Part shown: piece by piece, positions 1-10,900 of the stretch | Layout: each line of letters starts with the position of its first letter | Numbering within the stretch: position 1 is the first letter of the stretch | Source of the DNA: Skeletonema tropicum | Lineage: Eukaryota; Bacillariophyta; Thalassiosirophyceae; Thalassiosirales; Thalassiosiraceae | DNA length: 64,000 nucleotides | Reading direction: 5' to 3' | Assembly (NCBI GenBank): GCA_037178625.1 | Contig: CM074137.1 | Location: 2,807,571 to 2,871,570, forward strand | The notes under the pieces: generated by a model | Databases searched by the model: none | What the model saw: only the letters and a program-made list of their open reading frames with translations | What the model was told of the DNA's origin: nothing | Made by a program: the position numbers and the translations under genes

Positions 1-1236
1 CTCCCCTCTTAGTGCACGACCTTGATACAATTGATGGAGCGCCAGCGTAGACACCAACAATCCATCCCTGCGTTGGCAGTGGCCTGACGTAAGTCGCGTA
101 CAGTTTGACATGACTTGTCTTATCCCCATTTACTGAGTTGAATATTCCAGCACATGCTGATTTCCTGAAAAGAGACAACAAACAACAAATCATTAACTAC
201 AGATGCGTTGAAATAGTACACACAAAATAGCATGAGCAACTTACGCAGAATCCAAGACACCAGCAGCCTCCACATCAATTATGTCTGTGGTTGAATTGCG
301 AGGTTTGACCTCTGGTTTCTTCTTCTTCTGTATTGGATAAAACTTCGTCATCGAACTACCAGTCTGTGTCTTGTTCTTCTTGCCCCTTTTCTTGTTCTCT
401 CTCTTTTCACCTTCACGAGCTGCCACATGATTCAAGTGTCCTTGGGTGGTCAAGTGACCACCCGGCCCACTCCAATTATAAACATTGAATTTTGGTTTCA
501 TAGAAATGATGCCGTTTGTCCGTCCAGTGCCAAGACAAAGAGCACATTCAATCCATTCGCCATTTTCATCGATTCTGCGGATATCTTCTCTGCATGCAAT
601 TTTATCGGGCCATGACGGAGGGGGTGTTGTGTCAGTGGCATCAACATTTTTCAGCGTGATTGTCCGTTCTTTGGATTTAGTGATGTTGCCAATGCCAATG
701 CCATCCTCCTTTTTGTTAGACTTAGTAAGAGGTACATCAGACTTGTTGCCGTCCGCTGCCGCCATGTTGGATTTTTTTTCGGGAACACCAGGAGGATGGA
801 GGGAAGATACGGCAGATTCTGTTGGTTGACTTTCAGCGGCGGCAATCACTGTTGCTGGGGGGGCAGGCGGATCATTGACGAGAAGGGGGGAGGTAGATCT
901 GGAGGTAGACGGCAGAGATTCGGAGGGTGCATTATTGACGGAAGTTGTGTCATTAATATTATTCATAGTAGATGTTTTGACAAGACGCTGCGTTGCAGGG
1001 GACGACCCATTCTCCCCATGTCGCTCCGCCTGTACCTCTTTGGACGAAACAGCATTCGACTCAATTTCATTATTGATGTTGTTTTGGGCAATGGAGGTGT
1101 TGCTGTGACTTTTTTGGTTGTCGACATATTTTGGATTTACCTTCCTCAATCGTTTCGAGCCTACTTCTACTGTGTCCCCTCTCTCTTTACGCTGCTTGTC
1201 AGCCCATTCATCATACTTCATTTTGTTTGACGACAT
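1..1236 (-). CDS. Spliced gene, 5' part: basic, low-complexity protein with a C2H2/BED-like finger
   Basis: I do not recognise this gene. Exon 1 runs from the ATG at 1236 down to 245. Read unspliced it stops at residue 331, but the stop lies inside a GTAAGT donor. Joining across an 80-bp intron to 164 keeps the frame open to the left window edge, so the gene is truncated by the window. Residues 1-210 are Ser/Thr/Asn/Pro-rich and probably disordered. C231 and C234 with H261, H267 and H270, around an aromatic-rich segment, look like a zinc finger, possibly BED-like. Lys/Arg clusters follow at 279-290 and 304-312. A short motif with F299-Y300 before the second cluster resembles a PCNA-binding peptide but lacks the usual Gln. 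Nuclear DNA binding is inference. It could be a host gene or transposon-derived. Confidence 0.6.
165..244 (-). other. Intron, 80 bp
   Basis: On the minus strand the donor GTAAGT starts at 244 and the acceptor TTTTCAG ends at 165, preceded by a long T-rich pyrimidine tract. Splicing keeps phase, and exon 2 (164 to 1) has no stop. The length and signals are typical of compact stramenopile introns. Confidence 0.75.
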
Positions 1237-1353
1237 ATTGTTGATGATCTATGTTGTCTATTTAATGTTCCATGGTGAATCTCTCTCTCATGGACACTAT
1301 TATTTTTATTTGATGGTCGGTGGTGGTGGCTCGGGAAACTTGTCAGCCAAATC

Positions 1354-1441
1354 GTTACATGTGTAACTCTCAGATGTCTCGTGGCTGCCACACTATTAGC
1401 AAAAATGGTTACAGGAGTAACTGTCCGATGTCTCGTGGCTG
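1354..1441. repeat. 34-bp imperfect direct repeat, two copies
   Basis: Positions 1354-1387 and 1408-1441 are near copies: each begins GTTACA, has GTAACT in the middle and ends GATGTCTCGTGGCTG. It lies about 120 bp upstream of the minus-strand gene start at 1236, so it could be a promoter element. That role is inference. Confidence 0.55.
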
Positions 1442-1573
1442 ACAACTTGGTTACTTAGCGGAATTAGTATGGTTCTACGTACGAGGCCACCCCTCCTCTT
1501 GCAATCCATGACAGTGTAATTTTTGGCGACGAACTCAACGCTTGATTTGAGATGTGTTTCTCATTTACAAGAA

Positions 1574-1614
1574 AGGATATTCATTAATGGGATTCCGTCA
1601 CAAATGAATATCCT
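1574..1614. other. Perfect 12-bp inverted repeat (hairpin)
   Basis: AGGATATTCATT at 1574-1585 is followed by its exact reverse complement at 1603-1614, with a 17-nt loop. It sits in the gene-free stretch 1442-1692, where I see nothing else. It could be a terminator-like fold or the remains of a small inverted-repeat element. Confidence 0.5.
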
Positions 1615-1712
1615 GAATCTTCCAGTGCCGAGAAAATGGATTAGCGAAAGGCCCACGATACTACCCATGCTATGCCCACAATACTGCAGCGCCCCGTCAC
1701 GAAAACTAGTTT

Positions 1713-1875
1713 GTGCTGGTGGAGACCCCTAGGACATAAGGTACCTATTCCTTCAGTAGGCTTATGTCTAGGGGTCTACATACGTACGATGGAATAAGTA
1801 TCTTATGTCTAGGGGTTACGAGAAAGTCCTGAAAGGAGTTTTAAAATTGAGAGTTCCTTAAAACTCATCCACCAG
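1713..1875. repeat. Structured left end of the 5.9-kb unit
   Basis: GTGCTGGTGGA at 1713-1723 is repeated inverted at 7544-7554 near the right end of the unit. Inside it, CCCCTAGGACATAAG (1726-1740) is inverted relative to CTTATGTCTAGGGG at 1761-1774 and again at 1802-1815, so two alternative hairpins are possible. A 22-bp sequence at 1854-1875, ending in CCTTAAAACTCATCCACCAG, is repeated in direct orientation at 7530-7551. Terminal and subterminal repeats of this sort are usual at transposon ends. The second unit carries the same at +5,872. Confidence 0.6.
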
Positions 1876-2046
1876 TCAGAGAAGCCACGGCTCCACTGCG
1901 CACTTACTGCGCTGGTTTCATTTCAAATTTCAAATTTCAAGAGAACCTACTATGGTACTTCACGTCGGCACCGGCCCTTTCACTTGCAATAATTGCATAC
2001 ATAATACCATTTGAGATTCGGTACCTCTACATATTAAATCATCACC

Positions 2047-5000
2047 ATGGCAAGAGGGGGAGGAAGACCCGTGGGTGTCAAGAACGGCTACAAAGCCAAA
2101 CGCAAGCAGACTTCGTCTCAAAAGAAAAAACAAGCAGAACGCTGCGCAGAGACGAAACAAAAGAATAAAAAGAAGAAGGAACAGCAAAAGGCAGCGGTCG
2201 AGAGAGCTGCACGGATGAATTTCTTTGCCCCGCGAACGAATCGATCATCTGGTGATTCTACTGCTGCTCCCATCAATAATGATACGACAACAACTGCCGC
2301 CGCTGCTGCCGTGAACACGTCGGCCGATGACAGAGCTGATGCTGCCGCTGAAGAGAATTCAACCACAACAGCGGTCACAGCTGTCGACAACAATTCCGCC
2401 ACTCCTGACTACGACGTTGTTACTATCAATAATCCGGAAATAAACAATGTCATTGATCCTGCCAACGCAATTGCAGAGCTGGACTACAGCGAAGAAGAAG
2501 CAACAAAGAAGCATTCAGACGACTTTGAAGATGATACTATTCCAGGCATCCAGCAACGGTACGTGGCAGCCGTCCAAAAACGAGTGCAAATTGAGGTGAG
2601 CAAAGATAACAAAAATATCAACAACAAATGGTTATTACGTCATCTGCAGCAGAACGATTGGTGGCTTCGAAAGGAATGGTACACGTGGTTTATTAAAAAG
2701 TACAATGCAAGTGTAGAGAAAAAAGAAGACAAACTTGATGAAGAGTATAGAGCTTACTACAGGGATGTGCACGTTTGGCTACCTGATGTAAGATGGGAAA
2801 CTACTGATAAGAGGTATATGCCACATTGCCCGAACTGTAAAACAAACGCTAGAGTTGGTCCCCACTGCTTCCGTGACAACCATGCCGGCCGTGTTATTGT
2901 TGGCCAAACGGAGACATACTACACAGTGAGCAGGCGTTACATTTGCTATGAATGCGAAGATCATTCGAAGAAACAGAAAGCAAACTTTGAGGCGGCTGCA
3001 AGAGCGCAGGATTTGACAGCTACAGTTGAGTTAGATGATACCAAATACACTTTCATGGGATGGAACCAATCAAGCTTGACTCTTCTTCCATATAATAAAG
3101 GCAGTAAATTTCCTGCATTTTTGACTTGGAGAGCAGGAGTGGACAAATCATTAACTACAACGATACGCCAGGATGTTGATAATGGAAAGGGGTTTGATCA
3201 GATTTCCAAGGATCTATTGGAGCATCATACCGAGAAGTACACCGATCTTCATTTGGAGTATGAAAACGAGATTCGAGAAATACTAGACGGGGGTATTATC
3301 ACAAGAGAGTATCCAACATTTGGTGATTTCATGGATAAGAAATTGTATCGCGGACTAGTTCCTACGGGTGCGTATCTACAGCATGTGTTGTTGTTGTATC
3401 ATGATTCGATCCGCGTCCACCTGATCAAAGAAGTGAAGAAAAGGGGGGGTACTACTTTGCACTGGGATGTATCATACAAGGAGGCCAAGCATCTTTATCG
3501 TGTTCGTGGACAGCCAATTTTCAAGGGGTTGGTGACTGCTATGAATGAGTACGGAGAGATCAGAATTCAATTCCATGTATACACTGACAGCCATGAGCAG
3601 ATGACCGCTGCACTTGAGGCATTCATGCGTACCACCGAAGCACTCGGACAGCCCCCAGTTAAATACTTTTGGACAGATAATCCTACTGGTGATCGTCGCT
3701 ACTTTTTGGAACGTATTCCGTCACTTAAAGAAAATCAGGATGCATTGGATGCAATGTGCAATGATGAGAGTGAAGATGGCTTGACCACGTCAAATGCTGC
3801 CACCCTACCAGTTTATGACTATACTTCTATTGATGTACATGAAGTGATTGATGGCTCAGCAACAGCAACAACTGCAGAGTGCAACCGCAAAGTTAAAGCA
3901 ATGCTGGAGGATATGAAACCAGATGAACAGACAATTGGATTGGATGCAGAATGGAATGTCCAGAAAAGAATGGGAATGCAGACAAGTTGTTCGAAAGTAA
4001 AGCTGATTCAAATGGCCTACCGCGATCGTGATGACAAAATTCAAGTCTTGCTTGTGAGAACAGGTCAATGGGATTGCCTTCCGAGTGAAATGATAGATCT
4101 GTTCTGTAATGATAATGTGCAATTCGTCGGCGTAAATGTCAGCGCTGATTTAACGAAGATTGGAAAAGATTTTAATGTCAGTGGCTTAAAAGCAGTGGAC
4201 CAAAAGGAACGGGCAAATGTAATCAATCTTGGCACGTATGCTAGGAAACGAGATGTCATTCAAAATGCAAAGCACGGATCGATGATTTTGCTGGGTGAGC
4301 GAGTACTGGGTATCAAAATTGACAAAACTCTGCAGGAGTCAGACTGGAGTGGAGAGTTGCAAGCTGCGCAAATACAATATGCTGCAGAAGACGCTGCCAT
4401 CTCACTTGAACTATTTGAAAAGCTTGGTGCCATGCCGGATCTGACTAGTCGCCTCTCAGCGGAGGATTTGACTACTGGAATGAAAGTGGATTTGGCGCCA
4501 CGGCTAGGACAGTTTTCATCGGTTGCAATGTTGAATACTCGTGCAGCTACAGCAACAGTGATTGGCAGACAAGTTTGCCATTGTCCAGCAAGGATTGTGT
4601 CAAAGAGAGGGAATGCTAAAAAGGTCCGACCATGTGCTAATAGTTATGTGGTGAAAGTTGATATCATCTATGCTGCTAACTTCATCATCCCTGGATACAA
4701 GGTGAAGGACACGAATGACAAAGCAACTCTTGACGATCTTGGCTTGAATGAGATTGTTGTTCCAATTGACATGCTTCGGGATCACATCGCATCTGATGCC
4801 ATTCGACCAACGACCACCGAATCACAACACACTGATTGTGCACGCCCATCGCCGCCAGCTAGTGAATCGTCACCAAAGAGAGTTCCAAACAAAAACCTCA
4901 GGAAGCCACTATCTGATGAGTTTGATTATGGTGATATGCAGAAGGAGCCGGCGACAGATCATCAAGTTGGAGAAGACGAGAACGATGAGGACGAACTTGA

Positions 5001-6828
5001 GAATTACGACGACTTCATTTTTAACGAATTCAATGCTCACATCAATGGTCTTACCTCACAAGAAGTTTCATGGCTAGAGGCGGCAATTTTTCAAGCAGAG
5101 CAGGCTGGGAGTGGCAAAGATATCCTACAATGCGAAAAGTTGGACGATGCTCCAGCGCCGCAAGACATCAAGAACAAATTCTCTGTCGTACTTGGGGATA
5201 TCTATCATGCAATGAATCGCGCAAAAGTTCCAGTGAAGCACGAAGGAAAAAAAGCCTACTTCAATGCATTAAGAAATGCATTTCTCATTTGGAATCCTAA
5301 GAAAGTGGAAGAGTTTGATGGCAAGATGAGAGAGGATGGCGTGGAAGAGGATGAAATCAAAGCAATGAAATACTTCAAACCTCACCTTTACGATGAATGC
5401 ATTGAGAGACATGCACCTGCTCCAAGAATATTATATTATCGAGTCCGTGCTGTCTTCACTTTGTTTGGAAACTTAATAGACAGCAAAACGAATAAGCCAT
5501 TGTTCAATGCGGCGGCTTGGAAGAAGGCAAATCAAGTATTGAAGGAGATATTAGATGGGCTTTATTCTGATCCATTGGGTGTGAACTTGTACACCAAGAA
5601 GATGAAAAGTGATGGGACAGTGATGAGGAATAAGTACGGGATGGAACTAATTGAATGTTTCCGGGGCACAAATCGCGTTGAAGCTTACCATAAGCACCTG
5701 CACCCGTCCGTCAAATCAAAGATGTTTGGAGTGCGGCTTGCAGACTGCCTTCTGGCTGAAAAACGTCATCGGCACAACCAACACATTGCCGAGCGGCGAA
5801 GAGCGGGACACCCCATCGTTGGGCACTTCAGTCTGCACAAAATTGATCAGCTCCAAGATCTGTACCTGGAAAATCACGCGACCGTACTGTATCCAGGGTG
5901 GGATAGCGCTAGTGCATATAAACCAACTGACGAGAGCTTTGACACGATTGCTCTCCATCACGTAGAACTCCAAGATGCATTGAAGGCACGACGAGAGCAG
6001 CTCGGAGAAGTAAGGTTGACAAACGACATGCAGTATATGTGTGACGCTATGGGAGTTCCACTACCTCTTCTTCCGTTTTCAAAAGAAGGAAAGGAAGAGC
6101 GCCAGCTCTTTGTCAAGATGATGCTTCAGCATGATGGGCCAATAGACGAAGTGAAGCTTGCATTGGAATGGTGTAAGCATGTGGATCCAGAGAAGAACAT
6201 ACATGCCAAGCTGCCATGTCACATTCGTGTAGAAGTTGCAAATTTTGATAGAAATCAAAGGATTAGAGATACCATGAAGAAGGCAAAGAGTGGAATAGAT
6301 GCATTGAATGAGTTACATGACAAGATCTCACCGACAATCCTTCAAGACTCCAACGCCAACGAAGCACTAGCAAATGATTCCCCACCCGCTCCAGCAATCT
6401 CTACACCAACAAACGCTGCTCCGCCACAAAAGCGAAAAGCATCATCAGCAGGGCTTAGCCACACTTTGCAAGAACCTATGCTGCCTCGACCTTTTCCAAT
6501 ACCACCGCCACAAGCGCTTCACACAGCACCGTACGTGCAGCACGGCGGCATGATTGTTGGGCGCATTCCACTCCCTATACCAATGCCAATCGCGAGGAGG
6601 ACGAATGTGTGTACCCTATGCTTGAACAATGGTGGTCAGTATGCAAACACTTGCCCAGGAAGAGGTAGTCACAACCACTGTCTGTATTACGAAAGAAATA
6701 ATACACCAAAGCTTGCCACATCAGTCCAGATCCAAAAGCCGAGGCAAAGAGCACGGAAGAGATGCAAGCATTGTTCAGTTCCTGGATGTAAAGGTAGTGG
6801 CGGCGAAAAATTTTGTATGAATAAATAG
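2047..6828 (+). CDS. Putative transposase-exonuclease fusion, 1,593 aa (copy 1)
   Basis: Seen: a single uninterrupted ORF with start context ATCACCATGG. Residues 14-56 are strongly basic (nuclear-localisation-like), followed by an Asn/Ala/Thr-rich linker. C261, C264, C300 and C303 form a zinc-binding module. HWD at 474 and FWTDN with D544 look like the first two acids of a DDE RNase H-fold transposase. NRVEAYH (E1212) in a Gly/Thr/Asn-Glu-Tyr-His context could be the third. Between them, residues 633-782 carry a DEDDy 3'-5' exonuclease signature: LDAEW (D633, E635), NVSADL (D701) and YAAED (Y778, D782), as in WRN/RNase D-type enzymes. The C-terminus has Cys/His clusters at 1522-1546 and 1573-1590. 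Inferred: mobilises the surrounding unit in the nucleus, with DNA or RNA trimming by the exonuclease. I cannot place it in a named superfamily. A host-derived protein is possible but less likely. Confidence 0.7.
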   Translation: MARGGGRPVGVKNGYKAKRKQTSSQKKKQAERCAETKQKNKKKKEQQKAAVERAARMNFFAPRTNRSSGDSTAAPINNDTTTTAAAAAVNTSADDRADAAAEENSTTTAVTAVDNNSATPDYDVVTINNPEINNVIDPANAIAELDYSEEEATKKHSDDFEDDTIPGIQQRYVAAVQKRVQIEVSKDNKNINNKWLLRHLQQNDWWLRKEWYTWFIKKYNASVEKKEDKLDEEYRAYYRDVHVWLPDVRWETTDKRYMPHCPNCKTNARVGPHCFRDNHAGRVIVGQTETYYTVSRRYICYECEDHSKKQKANFEAAARAQDLTATVELDDTKYTFMGWNQSSLTLLPYNKGSKFPAFLTWRAGVDKSLTTTIRQDVDNGKGFDQISKDLLEHHTEKYTDLHLEYENEIREILDGGIITREYPTFGDFMDKKLYRGLVPTGAYLQHVLLLYHDSIRVHLIKEVKKRGGTTLHWDVSYKEAKHLYRVRGQPIFKGLVTAMNEYGEIRIQFHVYTDSHEQMTAALEAFMRTTEALGQPPVKYFWTDNPTGDRRYFLERIPSLKENQDALDAMCNDESEDGLTTSNAATLPVYDYTSIDVHEVIDGSATATTAECNRKVKAMLEDMKPDEQTIGLDAEWNVQKRMGMQTSCSKVKLIQMAYRDRDDKIQVLLVRTGQWDCLPSEMIDLFCNDNVQFVGVNVSADLTKIGKDFNVSGLKAVDQKERANVINLGTYARKRDVIQNAKHGSMILLGERVLGIKIDKTLQESDWSGELQAAQIQYAAEDAAISLELFEKLGAMPDLTSRLSAEDLTTGMKVDLAPRLGQFSSVAMLNTRAATATVIGRQVCHCPARIVSKRGNAKKVRPCANSYVVKVDIIYAANFIIPGYKVKDTNDKATLDDLGLNEIVVPIDMLRDHIASDAIRPTTTESQHTDCARPSPPASESSPKRVPNKNLRKPLSDEFDYGDMQKEPATDHQVGEDENDEDELENYDDFIFNEFNAHINGLTSQEVSWLEAAIFQAEQAGSGKDILQCEKLDDAPAPQDIKNKFSVVLGDIYHAMNRAKVPVKHEGKKAYFNALRNAFLIWNPKKVEEFDGKMREDGVEEDEIKAMKYFKPHLYDECIERHAPAPRILYYRVRAVFTLFGNLIDSKTNKPLFNAAAWKKANQVLKEILDGLYSDPLGVNLYTKKMKSDGTVMRNKYGMELIECFRGTNRVEAYHKHLHPSVKSKMFGVRLADCLLAEKRHRHNQHIAERRRAGHPIVGHFSLHKIDQLQDLYLENHATVLYPGWDSASAYKPTDESFDTIALHHVELQDALKARREQLGEVRLTNDMQYMCDAMGVPLPLLPFSKEGKEERQLFVKMMLQHDGPIDEVKLALEWCKHVDPEKNIHAKLPCHIRVEVANFDRNQRIRDTMKKAKSGIDALNELHDKISPTILQDSNANEALANDSPPAPAISTPTNAAPPQKRKASSAGLSHTLQEPMLPRPFPIPPPQALHTAPYVQHGGMIVGRIPLPIPMPIARRTNVCTLCLNNGGQYANTCPGRGSHNHCLYYERNNTPKLATSVQIQKPRQRARKRCKHCSVPGCKGSGGEKFCMNK

Positions 6829-6988
6829 TAGTAAATAGAAATAGAAAACATCATTAGTGAAATGAAATCCATTCTCTACCAGACCTTGACCAGACTTTAC
6901 AAACATGAAATCATCTACTAACCTTGTAGAACTCGTGATACGAGCAAAAAAAGGCAGCACTCCCCCCCCTGCATTGATAGAATTACCC

Positions 6989-7053
6989 CCGCGTTGGGGT
7001 CGAACCGTAAATAGTAGCGATGCTGCTTTCAAGTCCACTGACGATAAACGCAA
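6989..7053 (-). other. tRNA-like segment in the 3' noncoding part of the unit
   Basis: On the minus strand a B-box-like GGTTCGACCCC (7006-6996) follows GTCAGTGGACTTGAAA, which resembles the D-arm and anticodon region of eukaryotic tRNA-Ser(UGA). The ends (7053-7047 and 6995-6989) can pair over 7 bp including two G-U pairs. At 65 nt it is too short and the internal stems pair poorly, so I read it as a tRNA-derived relic and not a tRNA gene. Confidence 0.3.
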
Positions 7054-7564
7054 CCCCCCTTCTAAGTTAACGCTCAGTAACTCTGCGTCGACTCTTCTGC
7101 GTCGACTCTTACGTGACTCTCATTCCATATACTGCCTGCCACATTTGTAATGCGCTACATTCTCACGGGAATAATTATTATTCTGCTGTGTCTATTTATT
7201 AATTGAATAATTGAAGGAGACATTCCACACTTGATGTGGATAGAGTTATTTACATCACATCATGTGAGGCCATCACGGTACTTTTTCTAAATGAATCATG
7301 CCTCTTGATGTATTATTATTCTACACGCAGACGTACATTATCTTCTTCGACAAAAATATTATCATCGACGGTCCATGGGATAAGTTCTCTGGCGGCGAAC
7401 CTTACATCGACAACAGCATACTACAGTAATGACTACTACTAGACTGCTACTACGGATCTTTTGACTTTTTGACATGGTCGAGCGAGATCTTTCTTTTTCT
7501 CTTCTCTTTTTCCCCTCTTCTCCCTCCTTTTCCTTAAAACTCATCCACCAGCACCACCTCGATG
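7054..7564. other. Noncoding right end of 5.9-kb unit, copy 1
   Basis: I see no convincing gene here. It contains a short GCGTCGACTCTT duplication near 7084-7110, a T/C-rich tract at about 7480-7535, the direct copy of the left-end 22-mer (7530-7551) and the inverted GTGCTGGTGGA (7544-7554). Confidence 0.5.
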
Positions 7565-7918
7565 CCCGTCACGAAAACTAGTTTGTGCTGGTGGAGACCC
7601 CTAGGACATAAGGTACCTATTCCTTCAGTAGGCTTATGTCTAGGGGTCTACATACGTACGATGGAATAAGTATCTTATGTCTAGGGGTTACGAGAAAGTC
7701 CTGAAAGGAGTTTTAAAATTGAGAGTTCCTTAAAACTCATCCACCAGTCAGAGAAGCCACGGCTCCACTGCGCACTTACTGCGCTGGTTTCATTTCAAAT
7801 TTCAAATTTCAAGAGAACCTACTATGGTACTTCACGTCGGCACCGGCCCTTTCACTTGCAATAATTGCATACATAATACCATTTGAGATTCGGTACCTCT
7901 ACATATTAAATCATCACC

Positions 7919-10900
7919 ATGGCAAGAGGGGGAGGAAGACCCGTGGGTGTCAAGAACGGCTACAAAGCCAAACGCAAGCAGACTTCGTCTCAAAAGAAAA
8001 AACAAGCAGAACGCTGCGCAGAGACGAAACAAAAGAATAAAAAGAAGAAGGAACAGCAAAAGGCAGCGGTCGAGAGAGCTGCACGGATGAATTTCTTTGC
8101 CCCGCGAACGAATCGATCATCTGGTGATTCTACTGCTGCTCCCATCAATAATGATACGACAACAACTGCCGCCGCTGCTGCCGTGAACACGTCGGCCGAT
8201 GACAGAGCTGATGCTGCCGCTGAAGAGAATTCAACCACAACAGCGGTCACAGCTGTCGACAACAATTCCGCCACTCCTGACTACGACGTTGTTACTATCA
8301 ATAATCCGGAAATAAACAATGTCATTGATCCTGCCAACGCAATTGCAGAGCTGGACTACAGCGAAGAAGAAGCAACAAAGAAGCATTCAGACGACTTTGA
8401 AGATGATACTATTCCAGGCATCCAGCAACGGTACGTGGCAGCCGTCCAAAAACGAGTGCAAATTGAGGTGAGCAAAGATAACAAAAATATCAACAACAAA
8501 TGGTTATTACGTCATCTGCAGCAGAACGATTGGTGGCTTCGAAAGGAATGGTACACGTGGTTTATTAAAAAGTACAATGCAAGTGTAGAGAAAAAAGAAG
8601 ACAAACTTGATGAAGAGTATAGAGCTTACTACAGGGATGTGCACGTTTGGCTACCTGATGTAAGATGGGAAACTACTGATAAGAGGTATATGCCACATTG
8701 CCCGAACTGTAAAACAAACGCTAGAGTTGGTCCCCACTGCTTCCGTGACAACCATGCCGGCCGTGTTATTGTTGGCCAAACGGAGACATACTACACAGTG
8801 AGCAGGCGTTACATTTGCTATGAATGCGAAGATCATTCGAAGAAACAGAAAGCAAACTTTGAGGCGGCTGCAAGAGCGCAGGATTTGACAGCTACAGTTG
8901 AGTTAGATGATACCAAATACACTTTCATGGGATGGAACCAATCAAGCTTGACTCTTCTTCCATATAATAAAGGCAGTAAATTTCCTGCATTTTTGACTTG
9001 GAGAGCAGGAGTGGACAAATCATTAACTACAACGATACGCCAGGATGTTGATAATGGAAAGGGGTTTGATCAGATTTCCAAGGATCTATTGGAGCATCAT
9101 ACCGAGAAGTACACCGATCTTCATTTGGAGTATGAAAACGAGATTCGAGAAATACTAGACGGGGGTATTATCACAAGAGAGTATCCAACATTTGGTGATT
9201 TCATGGATAAGAAATTGTATCGCGGACTAGTTCCTACGGGTGCGTATCTACAGCATGTGTTGTTGTTGTATCATGATTCGATCCGCGTCCACCTGATCAA
9301 AGAAGTGAAGAAAAGGGGGGGTACTACTTTGCACTGGGATGTATCATACAAGGAGGCCAAGCATCTTTATCGTGTTCGTGGACAGCCAATTTTCAAGGGG
9401 TTGGTGACTGCTATGAATGAGTACGGAGAGATCAGAATTCAATTCCATGTATACACTGACAGCCATGAGCAGATGACCGCTGCACTTGAGGCATTCATGC
9501 GTACCACCGAAGCACTCGGACAGCCCCCAGTTAAATACTTTTGGACAGATAATCCTACTGGTGATCGTCGCTACTTTTTGGAACGTATTCCGTCACTTAA
9601 AGAAAATCAGGATGCATTGGATGCAATGTGCAATGATGAGAGTGAAGATGGCTTGACCACGTCAAATGCTGCCACCCTACCAGTTTATGACTATACTTCT
9701 ATTGATGTACATGAAGTGATTGATGGCTCAGCAACAGCAACAACTGCAGAGTGCAACCGCAAAGTTAAAGCAATGCTGGAGGATATGAAACCAGATGAAC
9801 AGACAATTGGATTGGATGCAGAATGGAATGTCCAGAAAAGAATGGGAATGCAGACAAGTTGTTCGAAAGTAAAGCTGATTCAAATGGCCTACCGCGATCG
9901 TGATGACAAAATTCAAGTCTTGCTTGTGAGAACAGGTCAATGGGATTGCCTTCCGAGTGAAATGATAGATCTGTTCTGTAATGATAATGTGCAATTCGTC
10001 GGCGTAAATGTCAGCGCTGATTTAACGAAGATTGGAAAAGATTTTAATGTCAGTGGCTTAAAAGCAGTGGACCAAAAGGAACGGGCAAATGTAATCAATC
10101 TTGGCACGTATGCTAGGAAACGAGATGTCATTCAAAATGCAAAGCACGGATCGATGATTTTGCTGGGTGAGCGAGTACTGGGTATCAAAATTGACAAAAC
10201 TCTGCAGGAGTCAGACTGGAGTGGAGAGTTGCAAGCTGCGCAAATACAATATGCTGCAGAAGACGCTGCCATCTCACTTGAACTATTTGAAAAGCTTGGT
10301 GCCATGCCGGATCTGACTAGTCGCCTCTCAGCGGAGGATTTGACTACTGGAATGAAAGTGGATTTGGCGCCACGGCTAGGACAGTTTTCATCGGTTGCAA
10401 TGTTGAATACTCGTGCAGCTACAGCAACAGTGATTGGCAGACAAGTTTGCCATTGTCCAGCAAGGATTGTGTCAAAGAGAGGGAATGCTAAAAAGGTCCG
10501 ACCATGTGCTAATAGTTATGTGGTGAAAGTTGATATCATCTATGCTGCTAACTTCATCATCCCTGGATACAAGGTGAAGGACACGAATGACAAAGCAACT
10601 CTTGACGATCTTGGCTTGAATGAGATTGTTGTTCCAATTGACATGCTTCGGGATCACATCGCATCTGATGCCATTCGACCAACGACCACCGAATCACAAC
10701 ACACTGATTGTGCACGCCCATCGCCGCCAGCTAGTGAATCGTCACCAAAGAGAGTTCCAAACAAAAACCTCAGGAAGCCACTATCTGATGAGTTTGATTA
10801 TGGTGATATGCAGAAGGAGCCGGCGACAGATCATCAAGTTGGAGAAGACGAGAACGATGAGGACGAACTTGAGAATTACGACGACTTCATTTTTAACGAA

